From Devosia nitrariae (GTDB taxonomy: Bacteria; Pseudomonadota; Alphaproteobacteria; Rhizobiales; Devosiaceae): 64,000 nt of DNA. Below, in pieces: positions 27,122-35,061 of the stretch. The notes under the pieces were generated by a model, which saw only the letters and a list, made by a program, of their open reading frames with translations, made no database searches and was not told the DNA's origin. Position 1 is the first letter of the stretch. Every line of letters begins with the position of its first letter. The stretch lies in contig NZ_BSNS01000020.1 in assembly GCF_030160115.1 (NCBI RefSeq), forward strand, positions 372,001 to 436,000. The letters are read 5' to 3'. Made by a program: the position numbers and the translations under genes.

Positions 27122-27493
27122 TCAATTTGCGTCCACATCAAGCTGTTCGACTGCGTCTTTGACCCAGCGTATGAAGGCCGTGACGCTGGGTGCTGCGGCG
27201 TTGATCGAACCGGCGAGGCGCTCCGCTTCCAAGTGACGGCCAACGGCATCCGGACGAAGGTCTAGGTACCCGGCAGCGACGCCCAAGGCGTAATTGTGCA
27301 CGAATGGCACCCAAGACTTCGGAGGGCCCTTGGGCAGATCGAAATGAAGCATCGGATGGTCATTGCGCCCGGCCGGATGGCTCCCGCGCGCACCTCCTCG
27401 GTAAGGGAGACGGGCGTGCGCCTTCGCCGAGCGTAGGTGCCTTCCGCCATCAGCGGCATAAGCTTTGGCTGGATCGCTATAGTGTTGCATTGC
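27122..27493 (-). CDS. hypothetical protein upstream of tnsA
   Basis: About 123 aa from MQHYSDPAKAYAADGG; six further upstream codons are open. No family recognised. The last 50 residues (LGVAAGYLDLRPDAVG, INAAAPSVTAFIRWVKDAVEQ) look like a folded alpha-helical region, the first half is Arg/Gly/His-rich and may not be real. It is 55 bases ahead of tnsA in the same direction, so it could be a leader gene of the transposition operon or the site of a promoter. Confidence 0.4.
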   Translation of the reverse strand, partial: AMQHYSDPAKAYAADGGRHLRSAKAHARLPYRGGARGSHPAGRNDHPMLHFDLPKGPPKSWVPFVHNYALGVAAGYLDLRPDAVGRHLEAERLAGSINAAAPSVTAFIRWVKDAVEQLDVDAN

Positions 27494-27667
27494 GGTTGTT
27501 CCCAGACGCACAATTGCGTCGATGGGAAAGCGCTAAAGGACGCGTTTGGTGGAGGCCAATCGAGGTTGCGCCGAAAATGCAGCTTAAAAAGTGCTTGCAG
27601 GAGACAACATGACTAAGACGGTGTTGAGCCTGCGGGATCAGGCTTCCGAAATCACGTGACCGAAGAC

Positions 27668-27739
27668 CTTTTGTGGCTCTGCTCGGGTTTTCCTGAGTTC
27701 CTATGCCAGTGGTAAATATTTGCTTTCGCTTTTGTGGCT
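27668..27739 (+). repeat. 11-bp direct repeats upstream of the divergent cargo gene
   Basis: cttttgtggct occurs at 27668-27678 and again at 27729-27739, starts 61 bases apart, in the non-coding stretch between the tns operon side and the plus-strand gene at 27784. They may be regulator or transposase sites; nothing in the sequence decides between these. A short inverted repeat (agcctg with caggct, 27627-27644) lies just before them. Confidence 0.5.
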
Positions 27740-27783
27740 TGCCAAGGGTGGGTGCATCATTGCCTTCGTTCTAGCGGAGCCGA

Positions 27784-28161
27784 ATGATGAGTACATATCT
27801 CGAAGCGTTGAAAGCCAGGCTGTTGAAGCACGGTAACGCCGCGGTCGACGATCTGAATTCTGACCTGCAGGTCGACGATGGTGTCGATCTGACCGAAGTT
27901 TCGCAAGATCGGGCGATGGACATTCTCCTCGATGACGGCTGGGTAGCGCGGGAAAAGAATGCGTTCAAGAAGCTTCCTCTCGATGCGGTCTTCGCCATCG
28001 TCTCTGAGGACCTTCACGACGACTACGTCGACGAAATCCTGGAAAAAATCTGGTTTTGCCTCCACGACAGGCTGACGGACGACGAAGAACTCATCGAGGA
28101 AGTAAGGCAAAAACTGGAAGCAAAGTATCGCCAACACGCTGCGCAAGGATTCCGGCTTTAA
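27784..28161 (+). CDS. hypothetical acidic protein, transposon cargo
   Basis: 125 aa (Met1 or Met2). Strongly acidic and predicted helical (DDLNSDLQVDDGVDLTEVSQ, DEELIEEVRQKLEAKYRQH). No family recognised. It is 51 bases ahead of the next plus-strand gene and divergent from the tns operon, so the two form a small cargo transcription unit. Confidence 0.55.
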   Translation: MMSTYLEALKARLLKHGNAAVDDLNSDLQVDDGVDLTEVSQDRAMDILLDDGWVAREKNAFKKLPLDAVFAIVSEDLHDDYVDEILEKIWFCLHDRLTDDEELIEEVRQKLEAKYRQHAAQGFRL

Positions 28162-28212
28162 TCCTTTCTAGAGAGACCTTGTGGTGACTGAGGCAAAAGT
28201 GTCGAGGGAGCC

Positions 28213-28878
28213 ATGATCACCAAACGAGCGAACGCTAAATCACCGGATGCCAAGGGAGCCCAACGACCCCAGAAACCGAAGAGCCACCTACCCAAAGGGC
28301 CCTACGATCCCAACCTAACCGTGAACGAGGTGCTGACATTCGTTGACGTGGCGTGGATCATCAAGGACCACAAGAATGAGGGACTGAAGGTCAGCCAAAA
28401 GCGCATCGGTGAGGCCTTAGGATACTCACCTGGTGCGTTCTCGAAGCTTCTGAAAAGGTTGAACACACGCTTTAAGACTGCAATCACAAAGCAGGCCGTA
28501 GGCGCTCACGAACTTCGCCTTACCGAAAAAGGAGAGGAGATCTATGCCGTGTGGTTGCTCCAGCGTCCCTACCTGGCGCGGTACTACGATCTTCGAGAAA
28601 TCGACATGATCCCTTTGATCGAAAAGGTGTCCGGGTATTTCAACAACCTCATCAACGAGGCGATGGAGCCAGAAGTGGACGAGGAGGAGGAGAGGAGGAA
28701 CGAGCAGCAGCGCAAGGTTTTGCTTCGAATGAAGAAAAGGCGGCAAGCATCGCAGATCCCTCAAACCGCGGCGGATAGGCTCGATCAGAGAATTGCCCGT
28801 ATGAAATCGTCAAAAACACCGGTCCGTGCTGACGGGGAGCAATCTATCGAATTGGACGCTCCTGCCGATGGCAGCTAG
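28213..28878 (+). CDS. putative winged-helix DNA-binding protein, transposon cargo
   Basis: 221 aa with a GAGGGAGCC ribosome-binding sequence before the ATG. Residues about 58-90 (LKVSQKRIGEALGYSPGAFSKLLKRLN) read as a helix-turn-helix of LysR/MarR-like type, followed by ELRLTEKGEEIYAVW, a common wing/linker. A glutamate run and a basic tail (EVDEEEERR, RMKKRRQASQ) follow. Probably a regulator of the element; no ligand domain is seen. Confidence 0.55.
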   Translation: MITKRANAKSPDAKGAQRPQKPKSHLPKGPYDPNLTVNEVLTFVDVAWIIKDHKNEGLKVSQKRIGEALGYSPGAFSKLLKRLNTRFKTAITKQAVGAHELRLTEKGEEIYAVWLLQRPYLARYYDLREIDMIPLIEKVSGYFNNLINEAMEPEVDEEEERRNEQQRKVLLRMKKRRQASQIPQTAADRLDQRIARMKSSKTPVRADGEQSIELDAPADGS

Positions 28879-28894
28879 TCAACCTCAACGCCCG

Positions 28895-29290
28895 CTATGC
28901 CGCGTCACTAGATCCTAGGAGGTGGTAGCGGGACAGGGTACGCACCCAACTCCAATCAGGCGCCACGGCATAGACTTGTGACGTGGTGACAAAGGCTGTG
29001 CCCAGGTTGGGATGGTCCAGGGCCAGTCCAGTCAGGGCGAGGCTAGTTACCTCTACAGGTTGCCAGGAGCGGAGAAGTGGTGCTCGCGTGAGTTCCTCTA
29101 CCGTCGGTCCGGCCCCGCGCGCTTCGGTCAGAAGTTGATGGGGTTCGACAAGCGCGGCCGCACCGGCAAACTCACCTCCTTCGGTCAGTCGGCGGGTGCT
29201 ATGGCGGCGCACTTTTGGACCTATGACTACATTCTGCGGAATGCTCGCTGAAATGGGCGACTTCTGGGTCGAGGGCTTCGAGGACGACAC
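28895..29290 (-). CDS. small protein of the DUF6634-like family, copy 1
   Basis: Up to 131 aa; the conserved part is the last ~70 residues (APLLRSWQPVEVTSLALTG, HPNLGTAFVTTSQVYAV, WSWVRTLSRYHLLG). Two relatives are at 31457 and 34092, so this window alone defines the family. I believe it corresponds to DUF6634 of rhizobial plasmids and islands, but this is memory. It lies after the stop of the AAA+/M41 protease gene in the same direction. The true start may be internal, for example a GTG near 29149. Function unknown. Confidence 0.65.
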   Translation of the reverse strand: MSSSKPSTQKSPISASIPQNVVIGPKVRRHSTRRLTEGGEFAGAAALVEPHQLLTEARGAGPTVEELTRAPLLRSWQPVEVTSLALTGLALDHPNLGTAFVTTSQVYAVAPDWSWVRTLSRYHLLGSSDAA

Positions 29291-29424
29291 GCGGCGGATG
29301 GTGGGGGCCGCACGCCAGTTGCTCGATGTGATGAAGGATCCGGGCGGGAGAGGGCTTCCTCACGAGGAGCGGGATTCAGCAGACGATACGACACAGATTT
29401 TCTTCGTCTATCGCGCCCCTGGGA

Positions 29425-31383
29425 CTAAATGTCGGTACCGACACGTTGATCGCCAGGCGAATTCAGGGAGCCGCCGAGAAGCAAATGGGCAACCTCGGTG
29501 CCCGTCATCGACTGCTTTTCCACCAACGTTCGCGCCAGGATCTCGATCAGGCGAAGGTGCGTCTTGGCCATGTCGATCGCGACGGCGTGCAGCCGTTGAA
29601 GGTCGCTTTCTATTGCCTCCCTCAGGTCGGGGCTGTGCTTGATCAATTCGGCAGCGCTCTTGCCGAAGCCGTGCCAGGTCAACCCATCTTTCAAGCCAAG
29701 GCTCGCATGTAGGTCAGCGATCGTTTGCGTCGCCTGTGCAAGGTCAGATTCCGGTCTTCCGCCAGACCCGCTGCTAGGCGCTCCGAGCAAGACGATCTCC
29801 GCAGCCCTTCCGGCCAGCGAGCAGACCACCTGATCTTCCATCTCTGTTTTCATCAGGATCGTTGGTTGCCGACCCGCAAAGGTAACCCGCCCTCCACGAC
29901 CAGCGGCCCGCCTGATCGACACCTTTGTCAGCTCATAGCCCAGCATCATCCCGATGATGGCGTGCCCGGATTCATGGACCGCCACCCGCAGTTTTTCGGT
30001 ATCTGATCGATGATCTGGCGGATGGATCTGTTCCATCATGTCATCGATCGTCATCGGTCGATCCTCGCGCCGGCACCTTCGCCGAGCAGACCTAACCCAG
30101 TCCATGGCTTCAGCAGCCGAGGCCCCTTCGCCAGCTCTGGCGAGGGTCAATAGCGACGCCTCAGGAAGATCGGATCCCAAGTGTGTGCGCAAGACGTTGA
30201 CAAGACCGGCTAAAGTGGGTGGCCCGATATAAACGGCCCGTTCAAGCCTGCCTTTGCGGAGCAGAGCTCGTGAGATATCACCAATTCTGTTGGTTGCGCC
30301 GCAAACGATGACGCCGTCTCGCGCCGACACTGCAGAATCAAGCAACAGCTGTAGGTCCAGGATCACCGGCATCCACCAATCCTTGCCCCGCTCGGAAATC
30401 GTATAGGGATCGGGGTACGAATCGATTTCATCGAGGATCAAGAGGCTTGGCGCCGACGCTGCCGCTTCTTCGAACATTTGGCGCTGCGCCTTGACCACCG
30501 ATCCCAGATCCCCCGACGACGTTGCAAACAGCTCCGCCGTCGATTTGACCAACGTCGTCAGACCACAGGATTGGCCAAGAATTCTAGCAAAGGTTGTTTT
30601 GCCCGTGCCGGGCTCACCGTAAAGCACAATGCCGCGGTCGACGGCGCTCCATCCAATCTTGTTCGCGCGCACGTCATTGATATCCCGCTTGAGGTCGAGC
30701 CCCCACTCCCTTGCCTCGCCATACTCGATTGCAGATTCGAGCGTCGGCAGTGCAATGGTAGAAGTGTTAGACTTCCCGCGGACGCGGTCGGCAGCCTTGA
30801 CGATCCGATCGGCTGCCTCTTTCTTGGTGACGCCCTTCGGCATACAGGCGCAGATGGTGTCGAAATCCAGGCCGAGCAGGTCAAGCGTCAAGAAGTGGCG
30901 CGGCAGACGGCCGGTCAGGCACAAGTTCATCACAGACGCCAGTAGGGATGCCGAGGGTCGCGATATACCGAATTCGTGCGTTGCGGCAGCAATTAGCGTG
31001 TCGGGCAGACTGGCAGGCGAAGCAGATATGCCGATCACCCGTTCGCCTCGGGCGATCAACGACGACATCTCGGCGCCGACGGTGGCAGCGTCTCCATGCT
31101 TCTTGGGCGAGTCAGGAAAGAAGACAGGTACCTTGCTGACATGGCCTATCGCGGTCTTGATAGGTTCGACCCATTGTTGGGAAGGCACTTTGACGACCGC
31201 AGCGATCGGGCCGGTCCCTGCAAACAGCCGCTTTCCCCGCGTGCCGAGGGCTTGCAGGAGTGCGACCTCGGCCAACGCGGCCCTGGCATTGATCAGCTTG
31301 TCGGTCGTTGCTTGGGTCGTCGCCTCGATTGCGTCCGAAAGATTTTCCTCGAGCGTTTCCATGAACGGTCCATTGATATGCAC
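29425..31383 (-). CDS. soluble AAA+ ATPase with M41 (FtsH-type) zinc protease domain
   Basis: 652 aa (Met8 at 31362 is an alternative start). Domain order: unique N-terminal region (about 1-240) without membrane helices; AAA+ ATPase with Walker A GEPGTGKT (256-263), Walker B LLILDE (314-319), sensor CGATNR (361-366) and arginine-finger region LLRKGRLER; M41 metalloprotease with HESGH (470-474) and the third zinc ligand D547 (GGRPESDLAQAT). All catalytic residues are present. FtsH is membrane-anchored, so a soluble version with a new N-terminal domain implies a special substrate or adaptor. It lies between two DUF6634-like genes in cargo of a Tn7-like element. Confidence 0.85.
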   Translation of the reverse strand: MHINGPFMETLEENLSDAIEATTQATTDKLINARAALAEVALLQALGTRGKRLFAGTGPIAAVVKVPSQQWVEPIKTAIGHVSKVPVFFPDSPKKHGDAATVGAEMSSLIARGERVIGISASPASLPDTLIAAATHEFGISRPSASLLASVMNLCLTGRLPRHFLTLDLLGLDFDTICACMPKGVTKKEAADRIVKAADRVRGKSNTSTIALPTLESAIEYGEAREWGLDLKRDINDVRANKIGWSAVDRGIVLYGEPGTGKTTFARILGQSCGLTTLVKSTAELFATSSGDLGSVVKAQRQMFEEAAASAPSLLILDEIDSYPDPYTISERGKDWWMPVILDLQLLLDSAVSARDGVIVCGATNRIGDISRALLRKGRLERAVYIGPPTLAGLVNVLRTHLGSDLPEASLLTLARAGEGASAAEAMDWVRSARRRCRREDRPMTIDDMMEQIHPPDHRSDTEKLRVAVHESGHAIIGMMLGYELTKVSIRRAAGRGGRVTFAGRQPTILMKTEMEDQVVCSLAGRAAEIVLLGAPSSGSGGRPESDLAQATQTIADLHASLGLKDGLTWHGFGKSAAELIKHSPDLREAIESDLQRLHAVAIDMAKTHLRLIEILARTLVEKQSMTGTEVAHLLLGGSLNSPGDQRVGTDI

Positions 31384-31456
31384 AGGCGAAACTGCCGCTA
31401 ATGAGGGACGGGCCCGTGCCCAGGGTAGGTCAAGCAGGCGGGTCGATGGATTGCGG

Positions 31457-31735
31457 CTATGCCGTGTCGCGGGGGCCGAGAGAATAGTAGCGGGAAAGGG
31501 TGCGGGCCCACGTCAAATCAGGGCACAATGCGTAGACCAGGGAGGTCGTAACCCGAGTTGTACCCAACTTGGGGTGCTCCAGTACCAGCCCGGTCAAGGC
31601 GATGCTTGGGACGCTGATGGAGCTCCAGTTGAGGAGCAGCGGTGCTTGGGCCAGATCTTCCGCCGTTGGGCCCTTGCCCTGCGCGATTGCGTTCAGATCC
31701 GTTGCTAAACGGATGATCTTTTCCGACAGGTCCAT
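31457..31735 (-). CDS. small protein of the DUF6634-like family, copy 2
   Basis: 92 aa from MDLSEKIIRLATDL; the frame is open upstream but the added sequence is low-complexity Thr/Pro/Arg. Conserved core: LAQAPLLLNWSSISVPS, LEHPKLGTTRVTTSLVYAL, LTWARTLSRYYSLG. It lies 73 bases upstream of the AAA+/M41 protease gene on the same strand, the same order as the other DUF6634-protease pair at 33.6-34.4 kb. This conserved adjacency suggests adaptor, substrate or regulator of the protease (inference). Confidence 0.68.
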   Translation of the reverse strand: MDLSEKIIRLATDLNAIAQGKGPTAEDLAQAPLLLNWSSISVPSIALTGLVLEHPKLGTTRVTTSLVYALCPDLTWARTLSRYYSLGPRDTA

Positions 31736-31861
31736 TTTACAGTCCGTTGAGATGCCACACGGGCAGGGCGCCGTAACCTGGTGCCGCAACGTGGTGGTGG
31801 GGGTGGGGTTCGGGAGTGGTCGCGAAGGCGTCGTTCGGCGCCGGCGCTTCCGCGCGGTCAC

Positions 31862-31889
31862 CAGGGACGCCGATGTTTTGGCGTCCCTG
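31862..31889 (-). terminator. stem-loop between the element remnants and the protease operon
   Basis: Ten-base perfect stem (cagggacgcc with ggcgtccctg) and an 8-base loop containing four T (four A on the minus strand). On the minus strand it follows the stop of the winged-helix fragment at 31901, so it probably terminates that transcript before the DUF6634-protease pair; no strong T-run follows. Confidence 0.55.
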
Positions 31890-31900
31890 AAATCAGGTCG

Positions 31901-32116
31901 TTAGCTGGCGAATTTCGGCTGGGGAAGGTCGACAAGCGTGGCGGGCCCGATAGGCCTTGTCAGGTCGACGTCGACGATCCCTGCGGCGCTCAACTGCAGA
32001 ACTGCGCTGGCAGGGTCGGGGCGCCCGATTTCACTCGCGCATTGCGCCAGGCTGGACGGTCCTGAGTCGATCAGGAACGCCAAGAGACGCAGGCGTTGAT
32101 CGGCGGTAACGTGCAT
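31901..32116 (-). pseudogene. C-terminal fragment of a winged-helix-like transposon protein
   Basis: 71 codons (QRLRLLAFLIDSGPSSLAQC ... VLQLSAAGIVDVDL) that align along their length with the C-terminus of the gene at 35058-35671 (QRMEILVHLIERGNSTLFEC ... ILHLVAVGVLKMD). The N-terminal two-thirds present in that relative are missing; the upstream sequence instead belongs to a TnsC-like ATPase in another frame. This looks like a deletion or recombination scar at about 32,110-32,130. Confidence 0.65.
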
Positions 32117-32592
32117 ATCGAGAGTGCCTTCGATGAGGCGAGGAAGAGCTGGACTTCGTCGATATGGACGAACGCGACGCGGTTCACCAGTTGCTTGCGT
32201 GCGAACCGGAATGCCGCATCGCGGTTCTTGAACGTCTTGTTGTCGAGAGTGACGCCGGCAGCCAGGTCGAGCGCAAAGCCGGCAAACGAGAAGGGTGATC
32301 GCGCCTTGACCGAAATCAGGAGGCAGTCGGAGGTGCCGTAGCCCTTGAACTCGTCGCGGCGATGGAACTCGCGCTCGAGGAGGCGGGTCTTGCCGGCGCC
32401 GGAAGCACCGAGCACGGCCATAACCCCGCCCTCGGACAGTCTGCCGACATTGCGGTGCGGTCCCTCCGCGACAGCCTCGAAGTGTCGTATTTTGGCGTCG
32501 ACGAGATCATCCATAGCCTTTCCCACAACGTCGTCGCGAGGATTCTGGATGTAGGTCTGGGTGATCCTGCGAATGCGGCTGGCGGCGCTCAT
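32071..32592 (-). pseudogene. truncated TnsC/TniB-like ATPase
   Basis: Starts MSAASRIRRITQTYIQNPRD. Walker A GASGAGKT and Walker B VAFVHIDEVQ are intact, but the protein ends about 20 residues after Walker B, where an intact TnsC-like protein would continue for more than 100 residues. The final residues read through into the winged-helix fragment in another frame. Not closely similar to the intact TnsC at 23163, so it derives from a different Tn7/Tn5053-like element. Confidence 0.75.
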
Positions 32593-32655
32593 CGGTGCGT
32601 CCGGCAAGCAGGCGCTCGAGAGCGCCCGCCCCAATTAAGTCGTTCCGCTCGGCCA

Positions 32656-33653
32656 TTAGTCCTCCACACCGTAGTTCGAATTCGTGGCCGCGGTGCTGCC
32701 AATGTCCGCGAGATCGGACGTCGCTTGTGCAACCGATGTCCCGTCGCTCCTCGTCGGCGCGGGGAGCGCTGCCGGCGCATCGGCATCATCGGTGTGCAGA
32801 GCCTGATAGCCTGCATCCACGTCGTCCGACTCATCGACCCTGAAGGTGCTGAAGAGGTCACGCTCGAACCGCTCAATGTCCTGTCGGGAGATCACGGGTG
32901 ATGCGATCCCGGCGCGACGTCACGGCCCTTGCCGCCAGGCCGCGGATGGCCTGCATGGCCGCGTAGATGACCATCTCGTGAACCTTTGCCTTGGATTCGT
33001 TCTCCTTGCGGATGCGCATCGTCGCCATGAGCCACTGGGTCATCGAAACACCGTCGAAACCCTGGCGCTGACACTTTACCGAGATCCAGCCATGCTCTGT
33101 CTTCACCGAGACGTAGCCGATGTTATCCGGATCGAGGCGCACGAACACGGGCTTGCCCATCGATCGGCTACGCATGCGTTGCAGGTCTTCCGACTGGTAG
33201 TTCAGCCCTAGGACGCGAATTCCGTGCCCGCCGATGCGGCGTTCGAGCGTCACGCCGAAAATATGGCGTGCCACGTCGTCATCCGGCGGAGGCAGGACGC
33301 GATACTTCTTCTGGAGCTCCAGCCACGTGTCGTAGGGCGTCGCACCCTGCAGACCGGCGTGCGGGCGCCAGGTGGTAGACGTCGACGATGAAGCGGACGA
33401 TCGCACGGCCGAGCTCCTCGTAATCGAGCACGGCGTTGGCTTCGGAGTCGTAGTCACCCTTGACGACGACGTTCTCAAACGAGCGCCCGGAGTAGCGCGA
33501 GATGAGCATGTCATGGAGCGTCCGATAGAGGCGCTCATGGCGAGCACGCGCCGTGGGGCTCTTGGCCGGCGTGATATGCAGGCGGGCACCCAGGTCGACG
33601 TTTGCGGCGCGGAACGAATAGTCTAAACGCCCGCGCAAGCAACCTCGAGCCAC
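32656..33653 (-). pseudogene. frameshifted, 5'-truncated TnsB/Mu-type transposase
   Basis: The C-terminal part of a DDE transposase in at least two frames. Frame one carries PAKSPTARARHERLYRTLHD and YEELGRAIVRFIVDVYH (end of the integrase core with the catalytic Glu region). After a frameshift near 33355 the second frame continues with TPYDTWLELQKKYRVLPPP and VFVRLDPDNIGYVSVKTEHG (Mu-type C-terminal barrel). A third frame (32656-32895, DIERFERDLFSTFRVDE) probably encodes the tail. The N-terminal DNA-binding part and first Asp are missing. Confidence 0.75.
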
Positions 33654-33658
33654 GCGTT

Positions 33659-34099
33659 TTATGAGAGCGACATCGACCGTTGAAACCTCAGTGTCACGTC
33701 CGCACAGGCAACAAGGGCAGGCGGTAGGTCTGCGACGCTCGAACCTATGCCGACGAACAGCTGAGCAGTCGAGAGCGCCTCAGCCGCACGGTCATCGGTG
33801 CGGTCGCTCCCCTTCTTTCCTCCCGGGTAGGCACACACTTTGGCGCTCGGTAGGCGCACGGCTACTGCGGCCCGGAGCGCTGTGAGCCATTGCATGCTTG
33901 GAGCGATAACGATGATCGCCTTCACCTGACCGATCCTAGCCAGCCGCTCAACGCGCCGTGTCAAGAAGAGCCGTAGCGCCTCGTCGGCCAAAACCACGCG
34001 CGGGTTCTTGAAGCGCTTCTTTCCCTTGCCGACCAACTGCACGCCATCCGTGTTCGAGGCGGCTTCCATGACCAACCCCTCGTCGTCCCTGTCAGCCAT
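33659..34099 (-). pseudogene. N-terminal fragment related to the AAA+/M41 protease
   Basis: 146 codons starting MADRDDEGLVMEAASN. Residues about 40-135 align with residues ~30-140 of the protease at 29425-31383: VKAIIVIAPSMQWLTALRAA against AAVVKVPSQQWVEPIKTA, and FVGIGSSVADLPPALVACAD against VIGISASPASLPDTLIAAAT. No ATPase or protease domain follows; sequence switches to the transposase remnant within ~20 bases of its end. Its start overlaps the DUF6634-like gene stop, so an ancestral DUF6634-protease operon was truncated here. Confidence 0.7.
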
Positions 34100-34403
34100 C
34101 GATGCGCACTCCCGCTCGGCGACCTAATCCGTACCACCTGCTGAGGGTACGTGCCCAACCCGCGTCCGGGTCGATAGCGTACAGGCCGGACGTCGCGACA
34201 AATGGGCGGTCCCCGAGTATTGGATGACCTGTGACGGCACCAACAAGGCTGCTGGTTACGTAGGGTGTGAACCGCCAGTCACTGATAACGGGGGCGTCTA
34301 CCAGGGCACCAAGTATATCGAGGTCTCCTGCCTCCAGGCGGCTCAGGTCTTCGGCGAGACTCACTATGAGTTCTGGACGAACGAGAAGAGGAGGGCGCGT
34401 CAT
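34092..34403 (-). CDS. small protein of the DUF6634-like family, copy 3
   Basis: 103 aa from MTRPPLLVRPELIVSLAEDL. Conserved core: DAPVISDWRFTPYVTSSLVG, GHPILGDRPFVATSGLYAID, GWARTLSRWYGLG. It overlaps the truncated protease-like gene by 8 bases, repeating the DUF6634-then-protease order seen at 31 kb. It appears intact although its partner is broken. Confidence 0.68.
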   Translation of the reverse strand: MTRPPLLVRPELIVSLAEDLSRLEAGDLDILGALVDAPVISDWRFTPYVTSSLVGAVTGHPILGDRPFVATSGLYAIDPDAGWARTLSRWYGLGRRAGVRIDG

Positions 34404-34497
34404 GGGAGTTCCAGTCTCTGATCGCGATCGACAGTGGGAGGTCGCGCCGAATAGCGCGACCGAGTTCAGTGGAACGGCGTGAGCTTCGCTCGGGAGC

Positions 34498-35061
34498 TCA
34501 GAGACCACTGCCTCTGCCGTCATCCCCGAGATTGCTCGCCATCGAGTTGGGAAATCCACGTGATGCGCAGGCACGAACCAAATCCGCTTCGCTCCAGTCC
34601 GCAATCGAACAGGCTGTGGAACCGTCGATTTCGCCGCAGACGTAGCGCCAGACGATTGTATCTTCCGACGGCCTCTGCGGCTGGAGAAGCAGCGCACGCC
34701 TTATGCTGCGAAACCGCACGAGTAGTGCCCGCGCTCGGGCTCGTGTCTCTGGATCCGTTGCCACTACTGAGCTCCGGACCAGCCATCTGCTCACCAGCTC
34801 GAGACCGGCATCGTCATCAAAGCGGACGAATGCGAGATCCGGTGGTACGGGCGGGTCCAACGTGAACACCGCCGCCGCTCCAAGTACCCGTAGCGTTTGC
34901 ACCAGATCGGCAAGATCGGGGTGCTCGCCAGGTAAGCACGATGCACCCTGCGACGATCCGGTCATTGTGACTCCACTCGTGGAAGAGGGAACCGAATTCG
35001 CGCCGAGAGGCGCGATGTTCTGCACATGGGGTTGCCGCCTAGGGCGGGCGCCGCCCGTCAC
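34498..35061 (-). CDS. hypothetical protein, transposon cargo
   Basis: 187 aa from a GTG overlapping the upstream stop (GTGA); Met33 (34965) is an alternative start. Conserved-looking stretches are DLADLVQTLRVLGAAAVFTL, PPDLAFVRFDDDAGLELVSR and RRALLLQPQRPSEDTIVWRY. No family recognised. It sits between the winged-helix-like gene and DUF6634 copy 3 on one minus-strand transcript, and has no counterpart in the parallel module at 31 kb. Confidence 0.5.
   Translation of the reverse strand: MTGGARPRRQPHVQNIAPLGANSVPSSTSGVTMTGSSQGASCLPGEHPDLADLVQTLRVLGAAAVFTLDPPVPPDLAFVRFDDDAGLELVSRWLVRSSVVATDPETRARARALLVRFRSIRRALLLQPQRPSEDTIVWRYVCGEIDGSTACSIADWSEADLVRACASRGFPNSMASNLGDDGRGSGL

Larger units (their letters stand above)
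21240..27493 (-). mobile_element. Tn7-like transposition module (TnsA, TnsB, TnsC, TniQ); ends not located
   Basis: Four overlapping minus-strand genes give a complete Tn7-type machinery: TnsA-like nuclease, DDE transposase, AAA+ regulator, and a TniQ/TnsD target-selection protein, plus a small unknown gene upstream. No TnsE or CRISPR genes are present. The coordinates cover the transposition genes only; the true element probably extends right to include the cargo up to about 36 kb. I searched the flanks by eye for TGT...ACA inverted ends and found none that I trust. Confidence 0.75.

Noticed and set aside
20962..27700. CRISPR array or Cas genes associated with the Tn7-like module
   Set aside because: No regularly spaced direct repeats and no Cas-like proteins; TniQ is of the long TnsD type.
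30629..31708. Long plus-strand open frame (359 codons) across the AAA+/M41 protease gene
   Set aside because: It is antisense to a gene with complete catalytic motifs and its translation is low-complexity Ser/Arg/Ala with no family resemblance.
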